Positions 44,532 through 53,896 of a stretch of 64,000 bases of DNA are shown here, piece by piece. Origin of the DNA: Trichormus variabilis 0441 (GTDB lineage: Bacteria; Cyanobacteriota; Cyanobacteriia; Cyanobacteriales; Nostocaceae). The translations under genes were made by a program, and so were the position numbers. Position 1 is the stretch's first letter; each line of letters begins with the position of its first letter. The notes under the pieces are model-generated. The model searched no databases, was not told where the DNA came from, and saw nothing but the letters and a program-made list of their open reading frames with translations. The stretch covers positions 1 to 64,000 of the forward strand of contig NZ_CP047244.1 in assembly GCF_009856605.1 (NCBI RefSeq), read 5' to 3'.

Positions 44532-46709
44532 ATGAAACTGCTTATCGTTGAGAATGATCGAGATACGGCGGCTGCTCTCACCACTTCTTTGGTAGCACAG
44601 CAGTTTACAGTTGATACCGCTAGTGATAGTCGATCGGCACTAGAGTTAGCTGAGGCAACAGAGTATGACCTGATCGTGCTAGATGTCATGCTACCCGATG
44701 AGAATGGAATTCGTCTGTGTCGCCAACTAAGGACACAGAATCAGCAAGAGCCTATTTTGCTGCTCACAAGGAAGGTTAATCCGGCAGATAGAATAGCAGG
44801 CTTTGAGGCAGGAGCAGATGACTATATTACCAAACCCTATGAGCTATCAGAACTGCTAGCTCGGATTCGGGCATTACTGCGACGAGGCAGCACAGTATTA
44901 ACCAAAGTACTCTGCTGGGGTCAGTTGCAGCTCGATCCGAATAATTGCGAAGTCATGTGTCAAGGCAAAGGCTTACATCTCACGCCTAAAGAATACAAAC
45001 TGCTGGAGCTATTTTTGCGACATCCGCGGCGGATTTTTGACCGAAGGACTCTGCTCGATCGCATCTGTTCGATTGATGAATGTCCCGGTGAAGAAGCTAT
45101 AACAACTCAAATTCGCGGGTTGCGGCGCAAACTCCAGATGGCTGGGCTGAATTCCGATCCAATTGAAACATTGTATGGGCTGGGGTATCGGCTGAAATCT
45201 GTGCCAGAAGAGCGGGAGCAGGGGTCGGAGCAAGGACACGGGGATACGGAGACGCGGGGACGTGGGGATACGGAGACACGGGGACAAGGGGACACGGGGA
45301 ATATATTTGATAGGCTCTCCGCGTTACCCTTTGGGGCGACCAGTCGCCACAAGTCTTTGCCTTCTGGGTTCGGAAGTGACGCTCCTAACGTCGCTAACGC
45401 TGCGCTAACGGACTCGACGGGAAATGGAGCCACTCCCCTCAAGTCGGGAAACCCGCCTACAGGGGTGGCTCCCCAAGTGGAGAATGCGACATCCAAGACT
45501 CCGACTTCTTCACCGCAAAGCGGCTCAGTCCAAGGTGCTGGTTCACCGCATCTCCCCATCTCTGCGTTTTCCTCATCCTACCTGCTGAATGCAAATCGAT
45601 ATGATGCAGAGGCGGAGGCAGTGGCGGCAATTCAGCAGATGTGGCAGGATTCTCAGGAGCGATTGCAGGGCCAACTAGCAAAGCTGGAGGAGGCGATCGC
45701 CCACCTCTCTACTAATAGTCTCACCCCTGACGGACGGCAGTTCGCCCAGACCATCGCCCATCGGCTGATTGGCTCTTTGGGGGCATTTGGTATGCCGCAA
45801 GCAGCAGAACTTGCCCGCCAGATCGAACGCACCTTGAAAACACCAACGGCTGCTGTCCAATCAGAGGAAGCGGTTCAACTAAAATCGCTGCTTGGGCAAC
45901 TGAGGCAAGTTATCCAGCAGTTACCTACTTTTGCTACAACAGCGCCCACTCCAGTACTGAAGTCTAGCGATCGCGTGGTTTTGTTGATTGATGATGATAC
46001 TGACTTGATTGAGCGAATGCAGGCAAATGCTTCAAACTGGAGCATTCACCTGGAAACCGTCACTGACCTTACCCTCGCCCGCCAACGCCTTCAGTACCTC
46101 ACACCCGATGCCATCATATTGGATCTTACCTTTCCCAATACCACCGAAAGCGGCTTGACCCTACTGGCACAGTTGAAGCACCAATTTTCCACTATTCCTG
46201 TGCTGGTGCTGACAGGACTTGGCGATTTAACCAAGCGTGTGGAAGTCACCCGTTTAGGAGCCAACGCCTTTTTGCAAAAGCCTGCCACGCCTACCGAAGT
46301 GTTTCAAGCCGTCAGCCAACTCCTCCACCGGATTGACACTATCAATGCCAGACTGCTGATTGTGGATGACGATCCGGCATTGTTGTCCATATTAGAAGCC
46401 CAACTGCAACCGTGGGGCTTTCAGGTCACAACCTTGGCAGATTCAAGCCAGTTTTGGCAATACTTGGAAGCCACCACTCCCGATCTGCTATTGCTGGATG
46501 TTGCTATGCCGGGGTTTAGCGGCATTGAACTATGCCAGGTAGTCAAGAGCGATCCGCGTTGGAGTCGGCTACCTGTGTTGTTGTTATCGGCTCATGCCGA
46601 TGCTGATACCCTGTACCGGGCCCTAGCAGCGGGGGCAGATGACTATATCTTAAAACCAATCGTAGAAGCCGATTTGATTCAGCGAATTTTAAATTTCAAT
46701 TCCTGGTAG
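44532..46709 (+). CDS. Multi-domain response regulator: REC, OmpR-type wHTH, Hpt, REC, REC
   Basis: 725 residues from ATG 44532. REC1 (1-118) has D51 in LIVLDVMLPDENG and K101. An OmpR/PhoB winged helix (about 128-225) ends with TLYGLGYRLKS. The linker (226-350) is coded by dispersed repeats and is low in complexity. An Hpt-like helical domain (about 370-460) has AHRLIGSLGAFG with the likely phosphorylated His. REC2 (about 478-595) has IILDLTFP, and REC3 (about 605-722) has LLLLDVAMPGFSG with K in YILKP. Such proteins belong to cyanobacterial phosphorelays. Probable partners are the receiver at 47263 and the hybrid kinase at 51632. Targets unknown. Confidence 0.85.
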   Translation: MKLLIVENDRDTAAALTTSLVAQQFTVDTASDSRSALELAEATEYDLIVLDVMLPDENGIRLCRQLRTQNQQEPILLLTRKVNPADRIAGFEAGADDYITKPYELSELLARIRALLRRGSTVLTKVLCWGQLQLDPNNCEVMCQGKGLHLTPKEYKLLELFLRHPRRIFDRRTLLDRICSIDECPGEEAITTQIRGLRRKLQMAGLNSDPIETLYGLGYRLKSVPEEREQGSEQGHGDTETRGRGDTETRGQGDTGNIFDRLSALPFGATSRHKSLPSGFGSDAPNVANAALTDSTGNGATPLKSGNPPTGVAPQVENATSKTPTSSPQSGSVQGAGSPHLPISAFSSSYLLNANRYDAEAEAVAAIQQMWQDSQERLQGQLAKLEEAIAHLSTNSLTPDGRQFAQTIAHRLIGSLGAFGMPQAAELARQIERTLKTPTAAVQSEEAVQLKSLLGQLRQVIQQLPTFATTAPTPVLKSSDRVVLLIDDDTDLIERMQANASNWSIHLETVTDLTLARQRLQYLTPDAIILDLTFPNTTESGLTLLAQLKHQFSTIPVLVLTGLGDLTKRVEVTRLGANAFLQKPATPTEVFQAVSQLLHRIDTINARLLIVDDDPALLSILEAQLQPWGFQVTTLADSSQFWQYLEATTPDLLLLDVAMPGFSGIELCQVVKSDPRWSRLPVLLLSAHADADTLYRALAAGADDYILKPIVEADLIQRILNFNSW
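45231..45480. repeat. Dispersed and tandem repeats inside the regulator gene
   Basis: 45231-45300 is a run of degenerate GGGGACAC/GGAGATAC-like units, coding G-D-T-E-T-R-G repeats. 45330-45480 is a GC-rich dispersed repeat (ACGCTCCTAACGTCGCTAAC and others) that also occurs in the intergenic regions at 43.4 and 46.8 kb. Both are in frame in the linker between wHTH and Hpt domains. Confidence 0.75.
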
Positions 46710-47262
46710 GGATTTAAAATAAGCGACTTCCAAATAAAAAAATAACCAATCACTGTGTTAGCAGGGGAGCCAGTGCTGTGGTGTTAGCGTAGCGGTAGCG
46801 ACGCAGGAGCGTCGGCAGTCCGATCTTGGGGGTTTCCCCCAGGAGGAACTGCCGAAAGGGTTTCCCGACTTGAGCAAACTGGCGTGAGCAGGGGGAGTAA
46901 GAAAAATAGAATTATGAATAAATTGGATAATTTATTTCTTGGAAATTCCTAATTAGTAATTGATACTTCATCCCTTAGAGCTGATTCGTAAAGAAAATCT
47001 TAAGGGTACTTAACTCATTACTAGGTCTGAGTTTCAGCGAATAAGCGCTTTATTAACTTAAATGCCTAAAACCCTTACTAGACAAGTAGTTTACTTTAGT
47101 TTACAAATTAGCTCTCAAGGGATTGATTCAAATAATGATGCTAGCGGCAATGCTACGCGAACGTACTTTGTTATTTTCCATCAATCAATTTAGAGAGAAG
47201 TTGGATCGCATGAAACCAGATTAAATCTGACGCCCCTTCATTACGAATAACGAATTGGTATT
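46710..47262. repeat. Intergenic region with dispersed repeat
   Basis: No gene. 46770-46890 holds a GC-rich palindromic repeat (GTTAGCGTAGCGGTAGCGAC, then GGGGGTTTCCCCCAGGAGG) like those at 43.4 and 45.4 kb. The remaining sequence is AT-rich and probably contains the promoter of the receiver gene. Confidence 0.5.
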
Positions 47263-47646
47263 ATGTCCTCTTATACAAATCGATGCATCCTGGTGATTGA
47301 CGACGAACCTGACCTGTGCAGCATTGTCAAGTTCACGCTAGAACGCCTCAAAAGCTGGAAAATCCTCACAGCTGAGTCTGCACAGGCAGGACTGATGCAG
47401 GCAGAAACGCAGCAACCAGACGTGATTTTGCTCGATCTGAGCCTGTGTGGTCAATATAGACTGACTATGCTGCAATCTTTGAAAACTAATCCGACTACGC
47501 AGTCGATTCCGGTTATCTTGTTTACCGCCACAGACCCGTCAGACGATTCGCTGGGATTTGACCCCTCTGAATTTGCTGGAGTGATCCTGAAGCCGTTCAA
47601 TGTCTTGCAGCTTGGCGAGCAGATTATTGAGCAACTGGGGTGGTGA
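47263..47646 (+). CDS. Single-domain response regulator (receiver only)
   Basis: 127 residues from ATG 47263: a receiver domain without output. Acidic pair in VIDDEPDL, phospho-acceptor D58 in VILLDLSL, Thr in ILFTATDP and Lys in GVILKPFN. The Pro that normally follows four residues after the Asp is Cys. Stand-alone receivers shuttle phosphate or bind partners. Its neighbour at 44532 and the kinase at 51632 are likely relay members. Confidence 0.85.
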   Translation: MSSYTNRCILVIDDEPDLCSIVKFTLERLKSWKILTAESAQAGLMQAETQQPDVILLDLSLCGQYRLTMLQSLKTNPTTQSIPVILFTATDPSDDSLGFDPSEFAGVILKPFNVLQLGEQIIEQLGW

Positions 47647-47667
47647 GGTTAGAGTGCAATGCCTTTT

Positions 47668-47883
47668 TTAGGCTTTGTTGCATGAAACAGAAAAAAGACA
47701 CACCAACTATTAGCAGAGTTAATGATTATTTTTCCACTTTGTAGCTATCTGGTTTGCTTAATTGAATCATGCGATTAAGTGCAGTACATTGCAGAAATAA
47801 CTTAACAGCTTGATTGTCAAAAAAGCGCCGTCTTAGCTTACTGCTAAAAATAATTTAATTCATCCCTCTATTATGCAACACCA
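47668..47883 (-). pseudogene. Short transposase remnant
   Basis: On the minus strand a frame reads KLRRRFFDNQAVKLFLQCTA, then LNRMIQLSKPDSYKVEK and stops, the look of an IS transposase C-terminus. Imperfect inverted ends (GGCTTTGTTGCAT at 47671; TTATGCAACACC at 47872) bracket about 215 bp, so it is an internally deleted element. The space to 48014 holds nothing recognisable. Confidence 0.5.
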
Positions 47884-48013
47884 ATATTTAGATGCGTTCG
47901 CGCTGTTCTGCTTTTTGGGAGAAGGCTTGCTGGCGTTGTGCTAACACCATTTCTGCTTCTGAAAACGCAACTGTTTTGTAAATTAACTAAGTATTTTTGT
48001 ATATAAATATGGT

Positions 48014-48164
48014 AACTGCCAATTACTACTTTTGAAGTATCAATTTATTGGAAACCTAAGACTATTGAAAGAATATAAGTAATTTTTTTTTAACTATAAC
48101 TCTAAGCAATAGAAAAGTTAGGAAAATCAATTTGTCCCAAGTTTGATAATTAAAAGACATATAG
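48014..48164. repeat. 151-bp direct repeat, copy B
   Basis: Second copy of the 40999-41150 segment, with a few substitutions and a small deletion. It lies upstream of the glycosyltransferase gene as copy A lies upstream of the SRPBCC gene. Confidence 0.8.
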
Positions 48165-48269
48165 GGGTAGTGTTACGGAAGCTGCGGTCAAGGGCAAGCG
48201 CACACTGTAAAACCCTTTTTAAAAGAAAGACTTTCTTGAAATTCTAGTCTTAAGTTTTTAGGAGTTTCT

Positions 48270-49367
48270 ATGCGGATTGCTCAAATTGCTCCTCTTTGGG
48301 AGAGAGTTCCACCTCTTGGTTATGGTGGAACAGAATTAGTCGTGGGCTTATTGACCGATGAATTAGTTCGGCGAGGGCATGAAGTAACGCTATTTGCATC
48401 GGGAGATTCAATAACTTTGGCAAAGCTGCAATCAGTTCATCCTTATGCTTTGAGACTAGATTCAAGCATCAAAGAGTGTAACATCTATGAAATGTTGGAA
48501 CTGGCTTTGGTATATGAGCAAGCCCAAACCTTTGACATAATTCATTCACATATGGGCTGGAGTGCGTTGCCCTATGCAAATTTAGTAAAGACACCGACAG
48601 TTACCACATTACATGGTATCTTTACCCCTGATAACGAAAAGATGTTTCAATATGCCAAAAAGCAGCCCTATGTAAGTATTTCCAATTCCCAACGTGAATC
48701 TAGGCTAGGGTTGAATTATGTAGCAACTGTCTACAATGGCATTGATATCAGTAGTCATAAGTTTCATCCTCAGCCGGACGAACCACCTTATCTGGCTTTT
48801 TTGGGAAGAATTTCACCAGAAAAAGGAACAGACTTAGCAATACAGATTGCAAAAGAGGCTGGTTGGCGTTTAAAGATGGCAGCTAAGGTGGATGTCGTTG
48901 ATATAGAGTATTTTGAGCGAGAAATTCAGCCCTTAATTGATGGTCAGCAAATTCAGTATTTGGGTGAAGCTAACCATGTTCAAAAGAATGCTTTGATGGG
49001 GGGTGCAGTAGCAACTTTATTTACGATTACTTGGCGAGAACCCTTTGGTTTGGTAATGACAGAATCAATGGCAGCAGGAACACCAGTCATCGCCATGAAT
49101 TTAGGTTCAGTTCCTGAAGTAATTGTTCACGGAAAAACTGGCTTTATTTGTAATAGTATTTCTGAATGTGTTAATGCCGTTAACAAAGTGGCAGAACTAG
49201 ATCGTCATGCTTGTCGTCAACATGTGGAGAATTGTTTTAACGTACAAAAAATGGTAGATAGCTATGAAGAAGTTTATTGGCAGATTCTGGCAGAGCGCAT
49301 GACTCAAAATAAAAAAGTTATGCATTTCGGCGATTTTAAACATAAACATCAAATCCAGAAATGTTGA
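48270..49367 (+). CDS. Glycosyltransferase family 4
   Basis: 365 residues from ATG 48270. N-terminal Rossmann half with P-P-L-G-Y-G-G-T-E (acceptor side glycine loop) and DIIHSHMGW. The C-terminal half has FLGRISPEKGTDLAI and the GT4 E-x7-E donor site in EPFGLVMTESMAAGTPVIA. It would move a sugar from a nucleotide-sugar to a polysaccharide, lipid or small-molecule acceptor; the substrate cannot be told. The last three codons and the stop (49356-49367) are the terminal inverted repeat of an IS4-type fragment, so the native C-terminus is probably altered by a few residues. Confidence 0.85.
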   Translation: MRIAQIAPLWERVPPLGYGGTELVVGLLTDELVRRGHEVTLFASGDSITLAKLQSVHPYALRLDSSIKECNIYEMLELALVYEQAQTFDIIHSHMGWSALPYANLVKTPTVTTLHGIFTPDNEKMFQYAKKQPYVSISNSQRESRLGLNYVATVYNGIDISSHKFHPQPDEPPYLAFLGRISPEKGTDLAIQIAKEAGWRLKMAAKVDVVDIEYFEREIQPLIDGQQIQYLGEANHVQKNALMGGAVATLFTITWREPFGLVMTESMAAGTPVIAMNLGSVPEVIVHGKTGFICNSISECVNAVNKVAELDRHACRQHVENCFNVQKMVDSYEEVYWQILAERMTQNKKVMHFGDFKHKHQIQKC

Positions 49368-49720
49368 ATCTTAATACAAAACTTTACATATCTAGTTACA
49401 CTAGCTCTAAAAAGCCTAAAATAGTCAATAAAACATAATCTCCTCAAACCAATGAACATAAATGTTCTGACACATACAAGATTGTAAATAGCGGAGTTTA
49501 TCTAATAGAATATCTCCCCATTGTTTGGGTATAGATAAAAGCTGTAAAATCAAATATGCAATTAAACTGATGTAAATTTGTATAGTGATACCATTGACAT
49601 TCTTAGTAATTAATTTGTCAAGTTTTAAGTGCATCTTTAAAAACTTCCATAACAATTCAACTCCCCAACGTAATCGATAAATATCCCTAATTTCATCATC
49701 ACTAACTTTGCTTGGTTAAA
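49356..49720 (-). mobile_element. Truncated IS4-type element (C-terminal end only)
   Basis: Begins with the end sequence CAGAAATGTTGAAT and keeps about 365 bp that match the intact copy at 50018, with a 76-residue transposase C-terminus (MLWKFLKMHLKLDKLITKNV and on; 49655-49425). It breaks off near 49712. It is an older copy of the same element. Confidence 0.8.
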
Positions 49721-49793
49721 AATGTTGTAATTTTCTTAACTAAATAAATCAGCTCATCACATAACATCTTAAAAAGCTAGATTAAAGACCATC

Positions 49794-49982
49794 ATGTCTC
49801 TCATCAAAATTTACTCTGTTATTGGTATTGAAAACTTTACTTTAGTGGTGTTTAACACAGGGATATATTTCTGGCAGTTTCGGTTAGTTAGTGCTGATGG
49901 CGCGGTATTTGGTGAACAAAGACTGTATTATACCCCCCAAGCAGCAGCAGCAGCAGGCCGGAAGTGTATTCAAGTGGATTAG
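49794..49982 (+). CDS. Small protein of unknown function
   Basis: 62 residues from ATG 49794, ending five amino acids after an Ala/Gly run (PQAAAAAGRKCIQ). Beta-rich N-terminal part (FTLVVFNTGIYFWQFRLV). It lies between two copies of the same IS4-type element and could be a native gene left between them. No family recognised. Confidence 0.45.
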   Translation: MSLIKIYSVIGIENFTLVVFNTGIYFWQFRLVSADGAVFGEQRLYYTPQAAAAAGRKCIQVD

Positions 49983-50017
49983 TAATGAACCCAGGCTCTT
50001 CAAGATATACAGGATAC

Positions 50018-51200
50018 CAGAAATGTTGAATTGTAGATACAAAACTTTATATATTTAGTTAAAATAACTCTAAAAAGCCTAAAATAGTCAATAAAACATA
50101 ATCTCCTCAAGCCAATGAACATAACTAATTTTTTGACACATACATGATTGTAAATAACGGAATTTATCTAATAGAATATCTCCCCATTGTTTGGGTATAG
50201 ATAAAAGCTGTAAAATCAAATATGCAATTAAACTGATGTAAATTTGTATAGTGATACCATTGACATTCTTAGTAATTAATTTGTCAAGTTTTAAGTGCAT
50301 CTTTAAAAACTTCCATAACAATTCAACTCCCCAACGTAACCGATAAATATCCCTAATTTCGTCATCACTAACTGCGGCATCTCCCGATGCTGGTAAATTA
50401 GTCACTAAGCGAAACTTAGTTTTCGTGTCTAAATCACAAAAATTAATGACTCTATAAGCTTGAGCATCATCAGATGTACCGACTTTGACTAATCCAGTTG
50501 AGTTCTGAAATTCTAGTTTCCAATTGTTTTTTATCCGCAACACAAAATATTTATTTTCTTGTACTAATTCTTGGATAAATTTTAATCCAGCGAAACCCCT
50601 ATCTATTGCCACCAACAGAATTTAGCGAGAGATTAGACATCATTTTTGAGCCAAATTTATAATCATGGTCATTACCAAAGTTGATGAAATTATCTGATGG
50701 ACTTCCTGTGGATAGATTTAAGGAACTGAACAGCTTTACTTGATGATGACCTAGTACCCATAACAACTTACTTGTCAGAGTAATAATTGTTGAATCGATG
50801 GGACAAATAGCATATTTATCATGTAGTTTTTTATGACTTTTGTGCTGTAATAGTTCACTTGATTTCTGATAGATTTCTTGAAAAGGTTTTTGTGTGCGAT
50901 GAGAACTTGCTTTGGAAAAAGTAGAAATATCTAAATCAAATCCTGTGTTATTTAATCTTTTAAATAAATCTCGCATACTGGTTAAACTGTTATCCAGGGC
51001 ATACGATAGCCAGCACTTAAAGAATAGACGACTGTTCAATATAGAATAATCGTTTTTTGGTAGATTTTTCAGGATGTCTTTGACAATTTTGGGAAATGAA
51101 TTTATAATCACAATTAAACTAATATCTTTTAATCATTCGCCCAAAAATACTATATTTTGGGCTATTTTTATCTAACTTTTCTTAACATTCAACATTTCTG
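50018..51200 (-). mobile_element. IS4-type element, complete ends
   Basis: 1183 bp with matching 14-bp ends (CAGAAATGTTGAAT on both sides, inverted) and a perfect 9-bp target duplication ACAGGATAC (50009-50017 and 51201-51209). Its transposase gene has a frameshift. Confidence 0.88.
50088..51111 (-). pseudogene. IS4-type transposase, frameshifted
   Basis: N-terminal part 51111-50599 reads MIINSFPKIVKDILKNLPKN, then YAICPIDSTIITL (first catalytic Asp) and G-N-D-H-D-Y-K-F. C-terminal part 50615-50088 reads VAIDRGFAGLKFIQELVQEN (second Asp), then IYRLRWGVELLWKFLKMHLK (the Y-R-E-K catalytic signature). The frames overlap by 17 bases near 50607 without a clear slippery run, so a small indel is more likely than programmed shifting. 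Otherwise almost full length. Confidence 0.8.
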
Positions 51201-51251
51201 ACAGGATACATTTTTATGATTTGTATATTTTATTTTTTGGAAGTCCCTAAC

Positions 51252-51437
51252 CCAATATTAAGAGGATGGAGAAATTTCTACCGAAATGCGGTCAGTTCTA
51301 GGACGTTCTCTTACGTTGATCATAAAGTGTTCAGAATGCTCATTAAATGAGCATATCGAAAACACCGAAACAAAGGCAAGAAATGGGTGATTAAGAAATA
51401 CTTCCAACCAAATAACAATTGGAAGTTTTACGACATC
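51252..51437 (+). pseudogene. Group II intron maturase fragment
   Basis: The plus-strand frame from 51252 reads PILRGWRNFYRNAVSSRTFS, then Y-V-D-H-K-V-F-R-M-L-I-K, a TGA, and A-Y-R-K-H-R-N-K-G-K-K-W-V-I-K-K-Y-F. This matches the maturase domain X end of group II intron reverse transcriptases (I-R-G-W-x-N-Y-Y, F-x-x-L-D, R-R-H-P-N-K). The reverse transcriptase part is lost at the IS4-type element's right edge. The remainder up to 51631 shows nothing clear. Confidence 0.65.
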
Positions 51438-51631
51438 GTAGTTGATGCAGCGATCGCCCTTGGTGCGACCGAGCAAGAACGGTGCGAGACAATGAGGTTG
51501 AGCCGAGATAGCTGTTCTGGGGTCAACGGCTTAGAGTGATTTTCGTGTAGAATCAATAATATTCGCTCTTGATGCCACGTATTAGCCCAAAAATTTAGCG
51601 CGACTGACTATATTATTGATGTGACGAATGG

Positions 51632-53794
51632 CTAAGTAGAGCGAACCAAGTCAGAAATGGCTTGTGCTAACGTTAATGGTTCGATTGGTTTGAATATATG
51701 CCGATCAAAACCAGCTTTTAGTGCCTGTTGCTGATTTATTTCACCAGCATAAGCTGTAAAAGCGATGGCTTTTATTTGTCTATATTGCGGCCATAAATTT
51801 CTGAGTTGCTGTATCAACATATAACCATCAATATTAGGCATCCCAATATCACTCAGTAAAACATCAAAATTAGACTGGTTAAGTATGGTTAGTGCCTCTT
51901 GTGCTGAACAAGCGGCAGTGACGCTGGCTCCATGCTGCTCTAGCACAAACGCAACCAATTCCCTAGTATCAGGCTCATCATCCACTACTAAAACTTTGAC
52001 ACCACTCAAATCAATGGATAAATCAGACAATTTACTATCCTGAGTTGTTGTCGGCTGGGGAGACATTAATGGTAATCGGATGATAAAAGTAGCTCCTTGG
52101 TCAACACCTGGACTTTGCGCCTCGATTGTGCCACTATGCAGTTCTACTAAGTGGCGTGCGATCGCCAAACCTAATCCTAGCCCACCGAACTTTCTAGTGA
52201 TGGAGCCATCTTCTTGGCGGAAGTAGTCAAAAATATAAGCTAGAAAGTCAGGAGCAATACCTTTGCCTGTATCGCTAACAGTAATTTGAACCACATTGCC
52301 TAGCTGCTCTAAATGGATGTTCACCTGTCCGCCCGGAGGGGTAAATTTGACGGCGTTGGAGAGCAGATTCCAAATCACCTGTTGCAAACGAGTTGCATCA
52401 CCTCTAACCTGACCAATATTTGGTTCAAGTGCTGCTTGCAGAGTGATTGACTTGGCTTGGGCTGCCAGCTGTACCGTTTCCATTGCCCCCATAATCGTAG
52501 CTGTAAGGTCTACCGGACTGCAATTCAGGTTAAGTTTGCCTCGCAAAATGCGTGAAACATCCAACAAATCTTCTATCAGTTCTGATTGCAATTGAGCATT
52601 GCGGTGAATAGTTGCCAGTCCTTCTTCTATCTTAGCTTCAGAGAGCTTGCGTTTTAAAAGAAGACTAGACCAACCTAAGATCGGATTTAGCGGTGAGCGT
52701 AACTCATGTGAAAGCACCGCTAAAAACTCATCTTTTACTCGGTTTGCGGCTTGGGCTTCTTCTCGTGATTGGCGTAACTCTGCTTCTGCCAGTTTATGAT
52801 TTGTAATATCTATCAGTATCCCATCCCATGCGTTGCCTTCTGTCGTTGGCACGGCACGGGAACTACCAACAATCCATTTGAGTTTACCTGATGGAGTAAT
52901 AATCCGTCCTTCCCACCGCCAGGGTAAAAAATTCTCTACAGCATGAGTGACTGAAGATTTAAACGAGTCTACATCTTCTGGATGAATTAATTGCACAAAG
53001 GCATTGCCGTCTTGAACAATTGTTTGTGCCTCCAATTCCAATAGTTCATAACAGCCGGAACTGAAAAAAGTAAATCGATAAGGATGATCTGGGCAGGGTG
53101 AGTAACGATATACTATCCCAGGCACATTTGCTACCAGTGCCTCAAACTGAGCTTGAGTGTAATTGAGCTTTGCACGAATTGCTTGCTCTTGACGTACAGC
53201 ATTCTCTGCCTTTTGATGCCAATAATTAAGACTTTGCAGAGCAGAAGCACTAAAACCTGCTAAACGGCTCATCAGCCGATGATCCTCACCATCAAAGCGT
53301 CGTGTTTCCTGATGGGACACAATCCAAAGAGTGCCTAATGGTTGATTATTGATGTATAGCGGAATTAGCAATCCCTCAACAATCGGGAACAGTGGATGAT
53401 GTAAGTAAGTAAAATAGCGTTCTGGATAAGTATAAAGTTGTACTTGTTTAGCAGAAAGTGTCGTGCCACAGGGACTAAAATTACCGGGAGTCGTGGTTTG
53501 TTCTAAAAACTCCAATGCGCCTGCAATTGCTACCCAGCGAAATCTAGATTCGCCATTGGATTGTGTTTCCAGTAAGCTAATTCCGGCTGAATCAGCTTGA
53601 CATAATTCCAGTCCAATCCGCACTAGAGTTTTGAGTAGTAATTGCGGTTCATCACTCAGGTGTTGGGATAGTGTGTGGAGGGCTTGGTTTTCATCAGCTA
53701 AGTCTGCCTGTCTTGTTGGACGACCAGCTAGTTCCTCTGTAATCAAAACTTCCGTTTCTGTGGCTGCTGGAGTAGTGTTTTGAGATAAACGCAT
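51632..53794 (-). CDS. Hybrid sensor histidine kinase: GAF, PAS, HisKA, HATPase, REC
   Basis: 720 residues. GAF-like domain at about 48-190 (LCQADSAGISLLET; CGTTL). PAS with PAC at about 213-340 (IHPEDVDSF; GILIDITNHK). HisKA with FLAVLSHELRSPLNP and H363. HATPase with N480 in NLLSNAVKFTP, DTGKG 508-512 and GLGLGLAIARH. C-terminal receiver 600-715 with D649 in VLLSDIGMPNIDG. No transmembrane helices, so it senses in the cytoplasm. Autophosphorylation at H363 would pass to D649, or to the regulator at 44532 or receiver at 47263. The signal is unknown. Confidence 0.92.
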   Translation of the reverse strand: MRLSQNTTPAATETEVLITEELAGRPTRQADLADENQALHTLSQHLSDEPQLLLKTLVRIGLELCQADSAGISLLETQSNGESRFRWVAIAGALEFLEQTTTPGNFSPCGTTLSAKQVQLYTYPERYFTYLHHPLFPIVEGLLIPLYINNQPLGTLWIVSHQETRRFDGEDHRLMSRLAGFSASALQSLNYWHQKAENAVRQEQAIRAKLNYTQAQFEALVANVPGIVYRYSPCPDHPYRFTFFSSGCYELLELEAQTIVQDGNAFVQLIHPEDVDSFKSSVTHAVENFLPWRWEGRIITPSGKLKWIVGSSRAVPTTEGNAWDGILIDITNHKLAEAELRQSREEAQAANRVKDEFLAVLSHELRSPLNPILGWSSLLLKRKLSEAKIEEGLATIHRNAQLQSELIEDLLDVSRILRGKLNLNCSPVDLTATIMGAMETVQLAAQAKSITLQAALEPNIGQVRGDATRLQQVIWNLLSNAVKFTPPGGQVNIHLEQLGNVVQITVSDTGKGIAPDFLAYIFDYFRQEDGSITRKFGGLGLGLAIARHLVELHSGTIEAQSPGVDQGATFIIRLPLMSPQPTTTQDSKLSDLSIDLSGVKVLVVDDEPDTRELVAFVLEQHGASVTAACSAQEALTILNQSNFDVLLSDIGMPNIDGYMLIQQLRNLWPQYRQIKAIAFTAYAGEINQQQALKAGFDRHIFKPIEPLTLAQAISDLVRST

Positions 53795-53896
53795 ACTCTA
53801 AATATAGGTAGGATTTCAAAATCACAGCCATCTTTCCTATTTTTAACAGTTAACAAAAAATTTATGAGTCTTCCTTTACATATGTATATATGTAAA

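Noticed and set aside
45107..45559. 150-residue minus-strand frame
   Set aside because: Antisense to the multi-domain regulator; openness is caused by GC-rich repeats.
51258..51476. 72-residue minus-strand frame
   Set aside because: It is antisense to the recognisable maturase fragment on the plus strand.
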